Of a stretch of DNA of 64,000 nucleotides, positions 11,200 to 18,826 are shown piece by piece. A program made the translations under genes and the position numbers. Numbering within the stretch: the first letter of the stretch is position 1; each line of letters opens with the position of its first letter. The stretch is from Rhizobiales bacterium Ga0077525 (lineage in GTDB: Bacteria; Pseudomonadota; Alphaproteobacteria; Rhizobiales; Xanthobacteraceae): positions 1 to 64,000 of the forward strand of contig LNDS01000031.1 of the NCBI GenBank assembly GCA_001464835.1, given 5' to 3'. The notes under the pieces were generated by a model that was given only the letters and a program-made list of their open reading frames with translations, was not told the DNA's origin and did not search any database.

Positions 11200-11376
11200 A
11201 TGATTCCGAAAATCCCGACCCGCACCGACGCTTTTGTCGAATGCGCCTGCGGCGCCACGGCGAAAATCGCCACGGTGGCGCCGATCGCCGACGACCCGGG
11301 CCATATGCGCCACATTTATGCCTGTCCGGCATGCGGCAAGGAGTCGGATTTCAAGGTCGAGAAGAAGAAGGTTTAG
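11200..11376 (+). CDS. Small zinc-ribbon-like protein (58 aa)
   Basis: A short cytoplasmic protein with two cysteine pairs, CACG near residue 15 and CPACG near residue 42, spaced as in a zinc ribbon. The C-terminus is lysine-rich. No specific role can be assigned. It is followed after 3 bp by the PHA-system gene on the same strand, so both are likely in one transcript. The start codon is uncertain because no clear ribosome-binding site is seen. Confidence 0.6.
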   Translation: MIPKIPTRTDAFVECACGATAKIATVAPIADDPGHMRHIYACPACGKESDFKVEKKKV

Positions 11377-11379
11377 AGC

Positions 11380-11691
11380 ATGGCCGAACCGCTGATCGTC
11401 GTCATCCCGCACAAGCTCGGCCAGGCCGAGGCGACGCGCCGCATCCGCGACGGCATCGGCCGCGCCAAGGGCGAATTCGCCAAGATCCTGACCATCGAGA
11501 ACGAGCGCTGGGAAGACAACCGGCTGAGCTTCTCGGCCCGCGCGCTCGGCCAGAGCGCGGCCGGCATCATCGACATCGGCGAGGCGTCGGTGCGGCTCGA
11601 AGTGACGCTGCCGTGGCTGTTGGCGAAATTCGCCGCCGCCGCGCAACGCGTGATCGGGCAGAAGGGGACGTTGATGCTGGAGAAGAAATAA
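11380..11691 (+). CDS. Polyhydroxyalkanoic acid system family protein
   Basis: A 103-residue protein matching the PHA_gran_rgn family (associated with polyhydroxyalkanoate granules). Recognisable features are the N-terminal IPHKLGQAEATRRIRDG, the central FSARALGQSAAGIIDIGEASVRLEVTLPW (two beta strands around a short link), and the closing LLAKFAAAAQRVI. Family function is only loosely known; it may bind granules or regulate PHA storage. It follows the zinc-ribbon gene by 3 bp. Confidence 0.82.
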   Translation: MAEPLIVVIPHKLGQAEATRRIRDGIGRAKGEFAKILTIENERWEDNRLSFSARALGQSAAGIIDIGEASVRLEVTLPWLLAKFAAAAQRVIGQKGTLMLEKK

Positions 11692-11695
11692 CTCT

Positions 11696-11834
11696 TCACC
11701 TCTCCCCGCTTTGCGGGGAGAGGTCGACCCACCGAAACGAAGTGCAGGTGGGTCGGGTGAGGGGGCGTCAACGCGAGTCTGAGCTTTGCGATTGCCCCTC
11801 ACCCACCCTCTCCCCGCTTCGCGGGGCGAGGGAA
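11696..11834. repeat. Compound REP-like element (ctctccccgc family)
   Basis: Nested palindromes: cctctccccgctttgcggggagagg (hairpin), a cgacccacc/ggtgggtcg pair, and a second hairpin ctctccccgcttcgcggggcgag. It fills the gap between the converging PHA-system and CAP-domain genes and could stop transcription from both sides. The arrangement is a repeat type common in Bradyrhizobium-like genomes. Confidence 0.75.
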
Positions 11835-11838
11835 GAAA

Positions 11839-12264
11839 TCAATTCCCCAGCATCATCACCCAATATTTCCTTCCGCCCTCACTCACCGCCGACGCCAACC
11901 CATAGGCCGACACGCCCTTCATCAGCATGTTCTTCCGGTGCCCCGCCGACTTCGCCCATTGCCTGATGGCGCAGTCCTCGTCGTCGCAGCCCCACGACAC
12001 ATTCTCCGCCGCCGTGCCGCCGGACAGCTTGGCGCGTTCCTTGAAGCCGTTGTGGTCGAGGCTGTTGCGCTTCGCCATGTCCTGCGCATGACCATAGGCC
12101 GCGCCGCCCAAAGTCGCGCTGTAGGCGAGGGGCGGCAGTTTGTGCTCGGCGCGGAAGGCATTGAGGTCGAGCGCGAAGGCCGGCGCGGGCCACGCCGTCA
12201 GCATGGCGACGGCCGCGGCAAGGGCGGCGCGGCGCGTGAACGCTGGATGAATGACGACGGGCAT
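11839..12264 (-). CDS. Exported CAP-domain (SCP/PR1-like) protein
   Basis: A 141-residue secreted protein. Residues 1-31 are a signal peptide with a Tat-like FTRRAALAAA start and cleavage near PAFA. The CAP fold is shown by LDLNAFRAEHKLPPL, the His of LDHNGF, GTAAENVSWG and SAGHRKNMLM, and the C-terminal YWVMMLGN. Bacterial CAP proteins are extracytoplasmic and their activity is mostly unknown. I start at ATG 12264 because the signal begins there; longer in-frame forms run into non-conserved sequence. Confidence 0.85.
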   Translation of the reverse strand: MPVVIHPAFTRRAALAAAVAMLTAWPAPAFALDLNAFRAEHKLPPLAYSATLGGAAYGHAQDMAKRNSLDHNGFKERAKLSGGTAAENVSWGCDDEDCAIRQWAKSAGHRKNMLMKGVSAYGLASAVSEGGRKYWVMMLGN

Positions 12265-12360
12265 CGGCGCGCTCCCCGGTCGAACCCTCACGGCCCATCG
12301 GCGTTGTACCGCGTTCTGATGCCGTCCGACAGCATAACGCGCGAGACCAGGAGTTCGACA

Positions 12361-12573
12361 ATGCCCACGATCCGCCCCGTGAAACCCGACCGCAGCCGCA
12401 TCTCCCTGACCGACGACGACTTGGCGCGGTGGTGGAGCCGGAATCTGGGCCGCAGCCGCGAGGACATCGCGGCCGCGATCGAGAAGGTCGGCGACAATTG
12501 CGAGACCGTGCGCAAGGAGCTCGGCCTGCCGCCCGTGGTTCATGCCACGGCGGACGATACCACCACGGCGTGA
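12361..12573 (+). CDS. DUF3606 domain-containing protein (70 aa)
   Basis: A small protein with the DUF3606 pattern: a basic N-terminus, SLTDDDLARWWSRNLGRSREDIAAAIEKVGDNCETV, then a short tail. The family is frequent in Rhizobiales and may bind nucleic acid; the function is not known. A caggag Shine-Dalgarno at 12347-12352 supports ATG 12361. It is divergent from the CAP gene and convergent with the RlpA-like gene. Confidence 0.8.
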   Translation: MPTIRPVKPDRSRISLTDDDLARWWSRNLGRSREDIAAAIEKVGDNCETVRKELGLPPVVHATADDTTTA

Positions 12574-12586
12574 GCCGGCCGCTGAG

Positions 12587-13033
12587 TCAGCTCACGCAGA
12601 CATATTGCGTGCCGCTCATGCCGAGCCGCTGCGCCGCGCCGCGCGCCAGATCGAGCCGCGCGCCCATCTTGTAAGAGAGGCCCCACGGCCCGGTGTCGTT
12701 GACGCGCACGGTGAGCGAGCGGCCGTTGTGCGGATTGGTGACGGTGAGCGAGGTGCCGAGCGCCCAGGTGCGGGCGGCGGCGGTGTTGCCGTTGGCGTCG
12801 AAGCGCTCGCCGGTCGCGGTGCGTTTGCCGGTGTGATAATAGCTGGCGAGAATTTCCTGGCCCGAACAGTTGCCGGTCTTCTTGACGTAGCGGTGGACCG
12901 TGGCCCATCCGCCGGCGTTCGCCATTGGCGCGGTGGCGAGAAACGCAACAAGCACCGCCGCAAAAATTCCGCATAGCCCGGCCGCAAGGCCCAAAGTCGT
13001 TTGAAGGCGTCGTCCCAGTCCCAGATGCTTCAT
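12587..13033 (-). CDS. RlpA-like septal ring protein (double-psi beta-barrel)
   Basis: A 148-residue exported protein with a signal peptide (residues 1-41, ending PMANA) and one RlpA double-psi beta-barrel. Diagnostic runs are ASYYHTGKRTATGERFD, AARTWALGTSLTVTNP, VRVNDTGPW and the closing LDLARGAAQRLGM. RlpA proteins bind or cleave denuded peptidoglycan glycans. The SPOR domain is absent, so this is the short form. Start ATG 13033 has an aaagagga ribosome-binding site. Confidence 0.88.
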   Translation of the reverse strand: MKHLGLGRRLQTTLGLAAGLCGIFAAVLVAFLATAPMANAGGWATVHRYVKKTGNCSGQEILASYYHTGKRTATGERFDANGNTAAARTWALGTSLTVTNPHNGRSLTVRVNDTGPWGLSYKMGARLDLARGAAQRLGMSGTQYVCVS

Positions 13034-13136
13034 GGCATCGTCCTCTTTGTCGTCCCGAACCTCCCCGGAGGGAACAGGGCGGGGAAACGGGGCGATAATG
13101 AGGCGGGGCTTTAAGGGGCGATGGCTCCCCTCAGTC

Positions 13137-13166
13137 CGTCGTGGCCGGACTTGTCCCGGCCATCCA
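13137..13166. repeat. Short REP-like palindrome, family B copy 1
   Basis: The sequence gtggccggacttgtcccggccat is a hairpin-forming repeat. The same motif recurs at 45755-45843. It lies at the edge of the AT-rich retron island, between the rlpA-like gene and the RT gene end. Confidence 0.6.
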
Positions 13167-13255
13167 CGTCTTGCCTTGTAAGCCATTCGTTGAAAGCAAA
13201 AATGATAGCGGAAAGTCTAAATTATAAATTGCCGGCCTTCTTCATCATCTCATGC

Positions 13256-14818
13256 CTAAACTATTTTGCTTGTCGGCATTCCTTTAAACTCATCGACGCT
13301 GACAGCGAGGAACTCAGTACTTTTTAGATCTATTTCGCCATTTAGTCCGAGAACAGCCACCCCTACGGCTGCAAAAGTCTCGTTGACGACAGGTCCGCCA
13401 CTATTCCCGCCTATTATTTTCGGGGTAATTTCCAGATAGGTGACGGCGCTCTTCGGGAATGATCGAATTATAGTCCCAGCTTCGACCCGTACAGGACGCG
13501 CGGCATGGTGTGCAGGATAGCCAAAAAGGTGGACGGACGCCCCCTTCGGAGGGACGCTTGTTTTACTCAGTGGAATTGGAATTATTTCGCTCAATGCTGA
13601 AGGGAAATCTAATATGGCAAGATCTTTGTGGACGTTCTTGTTTGAGAGGGCGACAGAAAATTTCTTCGTATGGTCGGCGGGATGATAGATAACGATTGGC
13701 CCTGAGCCAACGCAGTGGGCACAAGTCACCAGTCCATAGCCTTCCAGGAAAAAGGCTGTCCCTTGGTCGCTGTCATGTTCCACCACCCAAACAGCCTGCA
13801 AGACGATTTCTTCAGGCGTAAGCTCGGTTCTAATTTTCGGCCCTTTCGCAAGAGCATTAAATTGCGTGGCGAATTTTTTGAAGACTTTGTCGGGGCGGCC
13901 CCTGACGTGCCCTATAAACCCAATTTTTCCGCGTACCGCAGCTTCAAAATCTGAGCTTCCCGAATATAATGCATTGAAATCCTTTTGCGCAGCAGCCAAT
14001 CCAAATTTCTGCCAAGCATGCAGCATCGCTCGAACTTCTCTTACGTAGCGCCGCTTTACGTTGATCCTTTTGTTAACGATTAGGCCTGTGACTTCTTGCC
14101 TGTGCTGTCGCTGCGCAAGGCGCACTTTCGCTTGATTGATCCGGAAGCCATTGCTCTCGATGATATCCGAAAGAGTCGGAGAAATATTACATACTGACGT
14201 TCCATCAGGTTGCTGTACTCGAGTTGCGAGCGACATTGAACCCGAAGATGAGAAGGTAAGGTCATCTGCATATCGCGTATAGGAGCAGCCATGAGCTTTA
14301 GCGAGCCGCGATAACTCGGAGTCCAATTTTGAACAAACAAGATTTGATATTATTGGAGAGCTGGGCGCGCCTTGTGGTAGTTTATTATCCAGCGTGCAGG
14401 CTTTCGCTATAGCTGCCGCTACGGGTTTGCTAAGTTTGAATGGCGGCTTTGACAGTAGGCCATATACGCGACCGTAATTAATCGCTCCAAAAAAATCTTC
14501 TAAATCAATGTTTAGGACAAATCGTTGACCTACGTGCGGTCTGGCGTTTGTAATTATGTTTCGGTTACGAACGTATCCATTCACGCACGGCTTAAATAGT
14601 TTCAATTTGTCTAGTTCACGCCGGATGCTTTGCTGAATGAGCTTAATGTTCGACTGCGGGGCGTGAATAACTCGAACGCCGCCTCTTTTTTTCTTAATTT
14701 CGAATCTTTTATATTGGCTTGATAGCGACCGCTTATAAAGATAATAGCCCAACTGCTTCGCTGTGCATCCAAATAGCCAAGCGAGCTCTTGTAAATTATT
14801 CGCGCTCTTTATGGTCAT
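13256..14818 (-). CDS. Retron-type reverse transcriptase fused to a trypsin-like serine protease
   Basis: A 520-residue fusion (numbered from ATG 14818). The RT part (about 1-325) has the retron hallmarks NAxxH (NARPH, 91-95), then VLNIDLEDFF, KLPQGAPSSPIISN, the catalytic YADD (183-186) and VTG (243-245). The C-terminal part (about 335-520) is a chymotrypsin-fold protease with an intact triad: His368 in VTCAHCV, Asp399 in HKDLAIL and Ser473 in GGNSGGP. Retrons are anti-phage systems whose RT makes a branched RNA-DNA from an adjacent ncRNA; here the fused protease would be the effector (inference). An in-frame GTG at 14851 would add 11 residues but overlaps the candidate ncRNA's 3' arm, so ATG 14818 is preferred. 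Base composition is visibly AT-richer than neighbours, suggesting transfer. Confidence 0.9.
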   Translation of the reverse strand: MTIKSANNLQELAWLFGCTAKQLGYYLYKRSLSSQYKRFEIKKKRGGVRVIHAPQSNIKLIQQSIRRELDKLKLFKPCVNGYVRNRNIITNARPHVGQRFVLNIDLEDFFGAINYGRVYGLLSKPPFKLSKPVAAAIAKACTLDNKLPQGAPSSPIISNLVCSKLDSELSRLAKAHGCSYTRYADDLTFSSSGSMSLATRVQQPDGTSVCNISPTLSDIIESNGFRINQAKVRLAQRQHRQEVTGLIVNKRINVKRRYVREVRAMLHAWQKFGLAAAQKDFNALYSGSSDFEAAVRGKIGFIGHVRGRPDKVFKKFATQFNALAKGPKIRTELTPEEIVLQAVWVVEHDSDQGTAFFLEGYGLVTCAHCVGSGPIVIYHPADHTKKFSVALSNKNVHKDLAILDFPSALSEIIPIPLSKTSVPPKGASVHLFGYPAHHAARPVRVEAGTIIRSFPKSAVTYLEITPKIIGGNSGGPVVNETFAAVGVAVLGLNGEIDLKSTEFLAVSVDEFKGMPTSKIV

Positions 14819-14831
14819 TGTTTGAAGTGAA

Positions 14832-14969
14832 CGCAGCCGTGAGGATTTCACCCTTATCTAAAAGTCATGGTCCATTATTCATGGACATTCAGCAATCGGC
14901 AGGTGCTTCTGCTCTGCCATTCGAACTCAGGTCGCAGGATCAACGACCAGAACAAATATCACGGCTGCG
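14832..14969 (-). ncRNA. Candidate retron msr-msd ncRNA
   Basis: An 11-bp perfect inverted repeat (cgcagccgtga at 14969-14959 on the minus strand; tcacggctgcg at 14842-14832) encloses about 116 nt just before the RT gene, where retron a1/a2 arms sit. Inside are three hairpins, in transcript order: ggtcg/cgacc (14948-14930), ggcag/ctgcc (14918-14898) and gtccat/atggac (14886-14870). The 3' arm ends 13 nt before the RT start ATG. No long msd stem like that of Ec86 is visible, so the exact msr/msd division and the branching G are unknown. Confidence 0.55.
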
Positions 14970-15034
14970 CCATAAACAGCTATTGAACAGGTTTTGCCGC
15001 ACGTCAAGAGATTGCCAATCTTGCTGCGAGATAA

Positions 15035-15418
15035 TCACGCGGGTTCTAGGATTTTGATAATTTCCCGGTTGATAGCGCCCATCGCAGAGTCCCCGCGAGG
15101 GACGACTGCTCCGTTAACAGTGATGTCGCCATTACCGAACGGGACGAGAATTGCTACCTCCCCATTTACGATCCCTTCAATCGCAACGCGCCCACTAATA
15201 TTTCCGCCTTCGCGGACCCATTGCTCTGCTTTGAAACGAATTTGCGATTTGGGCATGTGCTTATCGAAGGCAGCGTTCAAGTCGTCAGCCAGCTCGATCA
15301 AATTACCGACCAAATTATCTGCCGTCTGCAAAACCGCTAGCGCCTCTTGCTCTTTTTCTGCGTATGCGGAAGCTATCCGCTGCGCAGTTTTCTCAGCGGT
15401 GCCAGCATATCGGACCAT
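15035..15418 (-). CDS. Hypothetical protein upstream of the retron (127 aa)
   Basis: I do not recognise this family. The N-terminal half is strongly helical and Ala/Glu-rich (KTAQRIASAYAEKEQEALAV, then a helix around NLIELADDLNAAFDKH). The C-terminal half is beta-like and glycine-rich (GGNISGRVAIEGIVNGEVA; FGNGDITVNGAVVPRG). No signal peptide or membrane segment. ATG 15418 has a gggagag Shine-Dalgarno; an upstream in-frame start adds eight residues. It is on the same strand as the RT, ends 66 nt before the candidate ncRNA and shares the island's lower GC. It may be a retron accessory protein, or an unrelated cargo gene. Confidence 0.6.
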   Translation of the reverse strand: MVRYAGTAEKTAQRIASAYAEKEQEALAVLQTADNLVGNLIELADDLNAAFDKHMPKSQIRFKAEQWVREGGNISGRVAIEGIVNGEVAILVPFGNGDITVNGAVVPRGDSAMGAINREIIKILEPA

Positions 15419-15482
15419 AGTTCTCTCCCGGACTGGTTGCAATTAAGGAGCTTATGGAAAGACAGGCGAAGTTCAAGTCCGC

Positions 15483-18191
15483 TCACACCCTCTCCACAAA
15501 ACTATCCACGACCCGCTTTTCGCCGGCCTTGTCGAAGCGGATGGTGAGCTTGTTGCCGTCCACGGCGGTGACGTTGCCGTTGCCGAATTTGAGGTGAAAC
15601 ACGCGCTCGCCGACGGCGAAGTGCGATGGCGTGCCGGAGGATTTGGCGACCAGTTCGCCTTCGATGGTGAGGGGAGAAGAGGGGCGGCGGGACTTCGAGC
15701 TTGATTTCGGGCTTGCACCCCCCTCCCTGTCCCTCCCCCTCAAGGGGGGAGGGGACGATGGGGCGAAGGCATCGTCACTCTCTGATTCATTGAACACGCC
15801 ATCCGGCACATAACGCGGCTGGCCGTTCTCGCTGAAACCACCACGCGCTTCGCCACCAGGGCCGCCTTGGCGGCCCGTCTGTCCATATGCTTTGCCGCTG
15901 ACATCAAACCCGCCGGCGCCCTTGCGCGCCTGCGCGCGCCCCCAGCCCGGCGTGTTGTAGGTCGAGCCGAAGCTCTGCGCGTCGTCGAAGCGCGAGGCGC
16001 CATAGCCCGACATGCCGAAGCCGCCGGTGCCGCCGGCCGCTTCCTTCACCTCGACATGGGCCTCCGGCAGCTCGTCGAGAAAGCGCGACGGAATGTTGGT
16101 CGACCACATGCCGTGAATGCGCCGGTTCGACGCGAAATAAATCTTGGCGCGCTTGCGCGCCCGCGTGATGCCGACATGGGCGAGGCGGCGTTCCTCCTCC
16201 AGCCCGTTGCGGCCGCTTTCGTCTAAAGAACGTTGATGCGGAAACAGGCCTTCCTCCCAGCCGGGCAGGAACACGGTGTCGAACTCCAGCCCCTTGGCGG
16301 AATGCAGCGTCATGATGTTGACGGCCTGCTCGCCTTCGGAGCGGTCGACATCCATCACCAGCGAAATGTGCTCGAGGAAGCCGGCGAGGTTTTCGAATTC
16401 CTGCATCGAGCGCACCAGCTCTTTGAGGTTTTCCAGGCGGCCGGCGGCGTCGGCGCTGCGGTCCTTCTGCCACATCTCGGTATAGCCTGACTCGTCGAGC
16501 ACGATTTCGGCGAGCTCATTGTGCGGCAGCGTGTCCTTCTGTTTGCGCCAGCGCTCGAAATTCGCCATCAGGTCGCGCAGCGCGGTGCGCGGCTTCGGCT
16601 TCATCTCGTCGGTGGAGGACAAGAGGCGCGCCGCTTCGGTCAACGGCACGCGCATCTTGCGCGCATAGTCGTGCAGCATCTGCACGGTGGCGTCGCCCAA
16701 ACCTCGTTTGGGCACATTGACGATGCGCTCGAAGGCGAGGTCGTCGGCCGGCTGCGCGATGACGCGCAGATAGGCGAGGGCATCGCGGATTTCGGCGCGC
16801 TCGTAGAAGCGCGGCCCGCCGATGACGCGATAGTTCAGGCCGAGCTGGATGAAGCGCTCTTCGAATTCGCGCATCTGGAACGAAGCGCGCACCAGAATGG
16901 CGATCTCGTCGAGTGGATGGTCCTGGCCCTCGTCGCGCGCGGCGCGCTGCATCTGCTCGATCTCTTCGCCGATGGCGCGCGCTTCTTCTTCCGAATCCCA
17001 GGCGCCGGTGACCTGCACTTTTTCGCCGAGTTCGTCCTCGGTGCGGAGCGTCTTGCCGAGCCGGCCTTCATTGTGCGCGATCAGCGTCGAGGCGGCGGCG
17101 AGGATGTGGCCAGTGCTGCGGTAGTTTCGCTCCAGGCGGATGACCTTCGCGCCGGGAAAGTCATGCTCGAAGCGCAGGATGTTATCGACCTCCGCGCCGC
17201 GCCAGCCATAGATCGACTGGTCGTCGTCGCCGACGCAGCAGATGTTTTTTCTTTCCGTCATTCCGGGGGCCGCCGCAGGCGGCAACCCGGAATCCATAAC
17301 CCCTGTCTCGCCTTCGTCTTCAACACTGGGCGTATGGATTCCGGACAGCCGCTGCGCGGCTTCCGGAATGACAGCCTTGCTCGGCGTCTGCGACAACAAC
17401 CGCAGCCACAAATACTGCGCCACGTTGGTGTCCTGATATTCGTCCACCAAAATGTATTTGAACCGCATCTGGTATTGCCGCAGCACGTCCGGGTGCTCGC
17501 GGAACAGGCGGATGCATTCCAGCAGCAAATCGCCGAAGTCGGCGGCGTTCAGCGTCTTCAGCCGCTCCTGATAGGCGCCGTACAGTTTCTTGCCCTTGCC
17601 GTTGGCAAAGGCGGCGGCCTCGCCGGCCGGCACCTGCTCGGGCGTCAGGCCGCGGTTTTTCCAGCCGTCCAGGATCATGGCGAAGACGCGGGCCGGCCAG
17701 CGCTTCTCGTCCAGCTTCTCGGCTTCCAGGATCTGCTTGAGTAGGCGGATCTGGTCGTCGACGCCGAGAATGGTGAAGTCGCTCTTCAGGCCGACCATTT
17801 CGGCGTGGCGGCGCAGGATCTTGACGCCGATGGCGTGGAAGGTGCCGAGCCAGGGCATGCCCTCGACGATCTGGCCGACCATCTTGCCGACCCGCTCCTT
17901 CATCTCGCGCGCCGCCTTGTTGGTGAAGGTGACGGACAGGATTTCGCGCGGATGGGCGCGACCGAGGTTCAGGATGTGCGCGATCCGGGTCGTAAGGACT
18001 CGTGTTTTCCCGGTTCCGGCGCCGGCCAGCACCAGCACCGGGCCGTCCAGGGTTTCGACCGCCTCGCGCTGTTCCGGGTTCAAATCGGCCAGATAGGGCG
18101 TGTTTGTCGTGCGTTGCGCCATGGCGCGCGCGGCTATGCCGCCCGGAACGGGGGCGGGCGGCGCGGAGACGTGGCGCTTGGGGTCGGCCAT
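15483..18191 (-). CDS. uvrD: ATP-dependent DNA helicase UvrD/PcrA
   Basis: A superfamily 1A 3'-5' helicase for nucleotide excision and mismatch repair and for removing blocked polymerases. The 902-residue product has Walker A AGAGTGKT (56-63), motif II VDEYQDTN (about 248-255), motif III GDDDQSIYGWRGAE, motif IV-like VIRLERNYRS, VNIMTLHSAKGLEFD and VGITRARKRA. The C-terminal Tudor-like domain reads GERVFHLKFGNGNVTAVDG. Two segments are unusual. Residues about 274-312, between motifs II and III, are encoded by a palindromic repeat (17257-17372). Residues about 813-824 (SPPPLRGRDREGGA) come from another repeat. Both are in frame. The rest of the reading frame is intact, so the gene is probably functional. 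Confidence 0.95.
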   Translation of the reverse strand: MADPKRHVSAPPAPVPGGIAARAMAQRTTNTPYLADLNPEQREAVETLDGPVLVLAGAGTGKTRVLTTRIAHILNLGRAHPREILSVTFTNKAAREMKERVGKMVGQIVEGMPWLGTFHAIGVKILRRHAEMVGLKSDFTILGVDDQIRLLKQILEAEKLDEKRWPARVFAMILDGWKNRGLTPEQVPAGEAAAFANGKGKKLYGAYQERLKTLNAADFGDLLLECIRLFREHPDVLRQYQMRFKYILVDEYQDTNVAQYLWLRLLSQTPSKAVIPEAAQRLSGIHTPSVEDEGETGVMDSGLPPAAAPGMTERKNICCVGDDDQSIYGWRGAEVDNILRFEHDFPGAKVIRLERNYRSTGHILAAASTLIAHNEGRLGKTLRTEDELGEKVQVTGAWDSEEEARAIGEEIEQMQRAARDEGQDHPLDEIAILVRASFQMREFEERFIQLGLNYRVIGGPRFYERAEIRDALAYLRVIAQPADDLAFERIVNVPKRGLGDATVQMLHDYARKMRVPLTEAARLLSSTDEMKPKPRTALRDLMANFERWRKQKDTLPHNELAEIVLDESGYTEMWQKDRSADAAGRLENLKELVRSMQEFENLAGFLEHISLVMDVDRSEGEQAVNIMTLHSAKGLEFDTVFLPGWEEGLFPHQRSLDESGRNGLEEERRLAHVGITRARKRAKIYFASNRRIHGMWSTNIPSRFLDELPEAHVEVKEAAGGTGGFGMSGYGASRFDDAQSFGSTYNTPGWGRAQARKGAGGFDVSGKAYGQTGRQGGPGGEARGGFSENGQPRYVPDGVFNESESDDAFAPSSPPPLRGRDREGGASPKSSSKSRRPSSPLTIEGELVAKSSGTPSHFAVGERVFHLKFGNGNVTAVDGNKLTIRFDKAGEKRVVDSFVERV
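15718..15757. repeat. REP-derived segment within the uvrD C-terminal linker
   Basis: The plus strand reads ccctccctgtccctccccct followed by caaggggggagggg, an imperfect hairpin of the ctctcccc family. Translated on the minus strand it gives SPPPLRGRDREGGA, a peptide often seen where such repeats are read through. It lies in the flexible linker before the Tudor-like domain. Confidence 0.6.
17257..17372. repeat. Palindromic repeat inserted in the uvrD core
   Basis: A 116-bp element bounded by a perfect 10-bp inverted repeat (gtcattccgg at 17257-17266; ccggaatgac at 17363-17372). Inner arms ccgccgcaggcgg and cagccgctgcgcggc form further hairpins. It is read in frame within uvrD, between helicase motifs II and III. 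Confidence 0.85.
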
Positions 18192-18260
18192 AATCGGGAT
18201 GATTCCTTATTTCCCCAAGATGGCACTCGCAGGTGGCATTTTCGAGGGTGGGCGGGCCAG

Positions 18261-18755
18261 TTACCCGCGCTTTTCCGGCATCGCCACCCGGCGCCCGGCG
18301 GCCTCCGGAACCGGCAGTCCGGCGTGGGAATCCTGCATCCGCGCCAGCGCGGCCAGCACGTCCTCGTGCCAGGGCGCGACCTTCTTGGTCGCCATGTTGA
18401 CGTGCAGGGTCATCGTCTCGCAGGTCGCCGAGACCCAGCCTTCGTCGGCGTGCACCAGCTCCTCGAACAGATGGATGCGCTTGGCGTCATAGGCCAGCAA
18501 CTGGCAGCGCACGCGCAGCGGATCTCTCACCTTGACCTCGCGCAGGTAACGCACGTGCATCTCGGCGACCATGGTCGAGTGGTTATGCGTCTTGAGGTAA
18601 TTCAGCCCGAGGCCAAGCAGTTCATACAGCTCGTCCACTGCCCGGTCGAAGAACACGACGTAATAGGCCATGTTGAGATGGTCGTTGAAGTCGATCCACT
18701 CGGGCTGGATCCGCATTGTCGAGGAAACGAAGGGCGTGGGGAAGTCGGAAGGCAT
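18261..18755 (-). CDS. Acyl-CoA thioesterase, hot-dog fold
   Basis: A 164-residue protein of the YbgC/4-hydroxybenzoyl-CoA thioesterase type. The family signature is the N-terminal IDFNDHLNMAYYVVFFDRA, with the catalytic Asp/His region, followed by VAEMHVRYLREVKVRDPL. It should hydrolyse an acyl-CoA in the cytoplasm; the substrate is not predictable. It runs on the same strand as uvrD (70 bp apart) and is divergent from ycjX. Confidence 0.85.
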   Translation of the reverse strand: MPSDFPTPFVSSTMRIQPEWIDFNDHLNMAYYVVFFDRAVDELYELLGLGLNYLKTHNHSTMVAEMHVRYLREVKVRDPLRVRCQLLAYDAKRIHLFEELVHADEGWVSATCETMTLHVNMATKKVAPWHEDVLAALARMQDSHAGLPVPEAAGRRVAMPEKRG

Positions 18756-18826
18756 TCAATCGGGTCCCGTATTGATAAACGTCAGTCGGTCGCTACATCA
18801 TCATGAACACATAGCCGTTTCCGCCC

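Noticed and set aside
13121..13327. Possible 68-residue protein on the plus strand starting MAPLSPSWPDLSRPS
   Set aside because: Its start is a translation of a REP-type repeat, and the rest runs antisense into the end of the RT-protease gene.
13256..14851. Group II intron maturase or DRT-type reverse transcriptase
   Set aside because: The RT has NAxxH and VTG motifs diagnostic of retrons. There is no maturase or HNH domain, and no intron domain V-like structure was seen.
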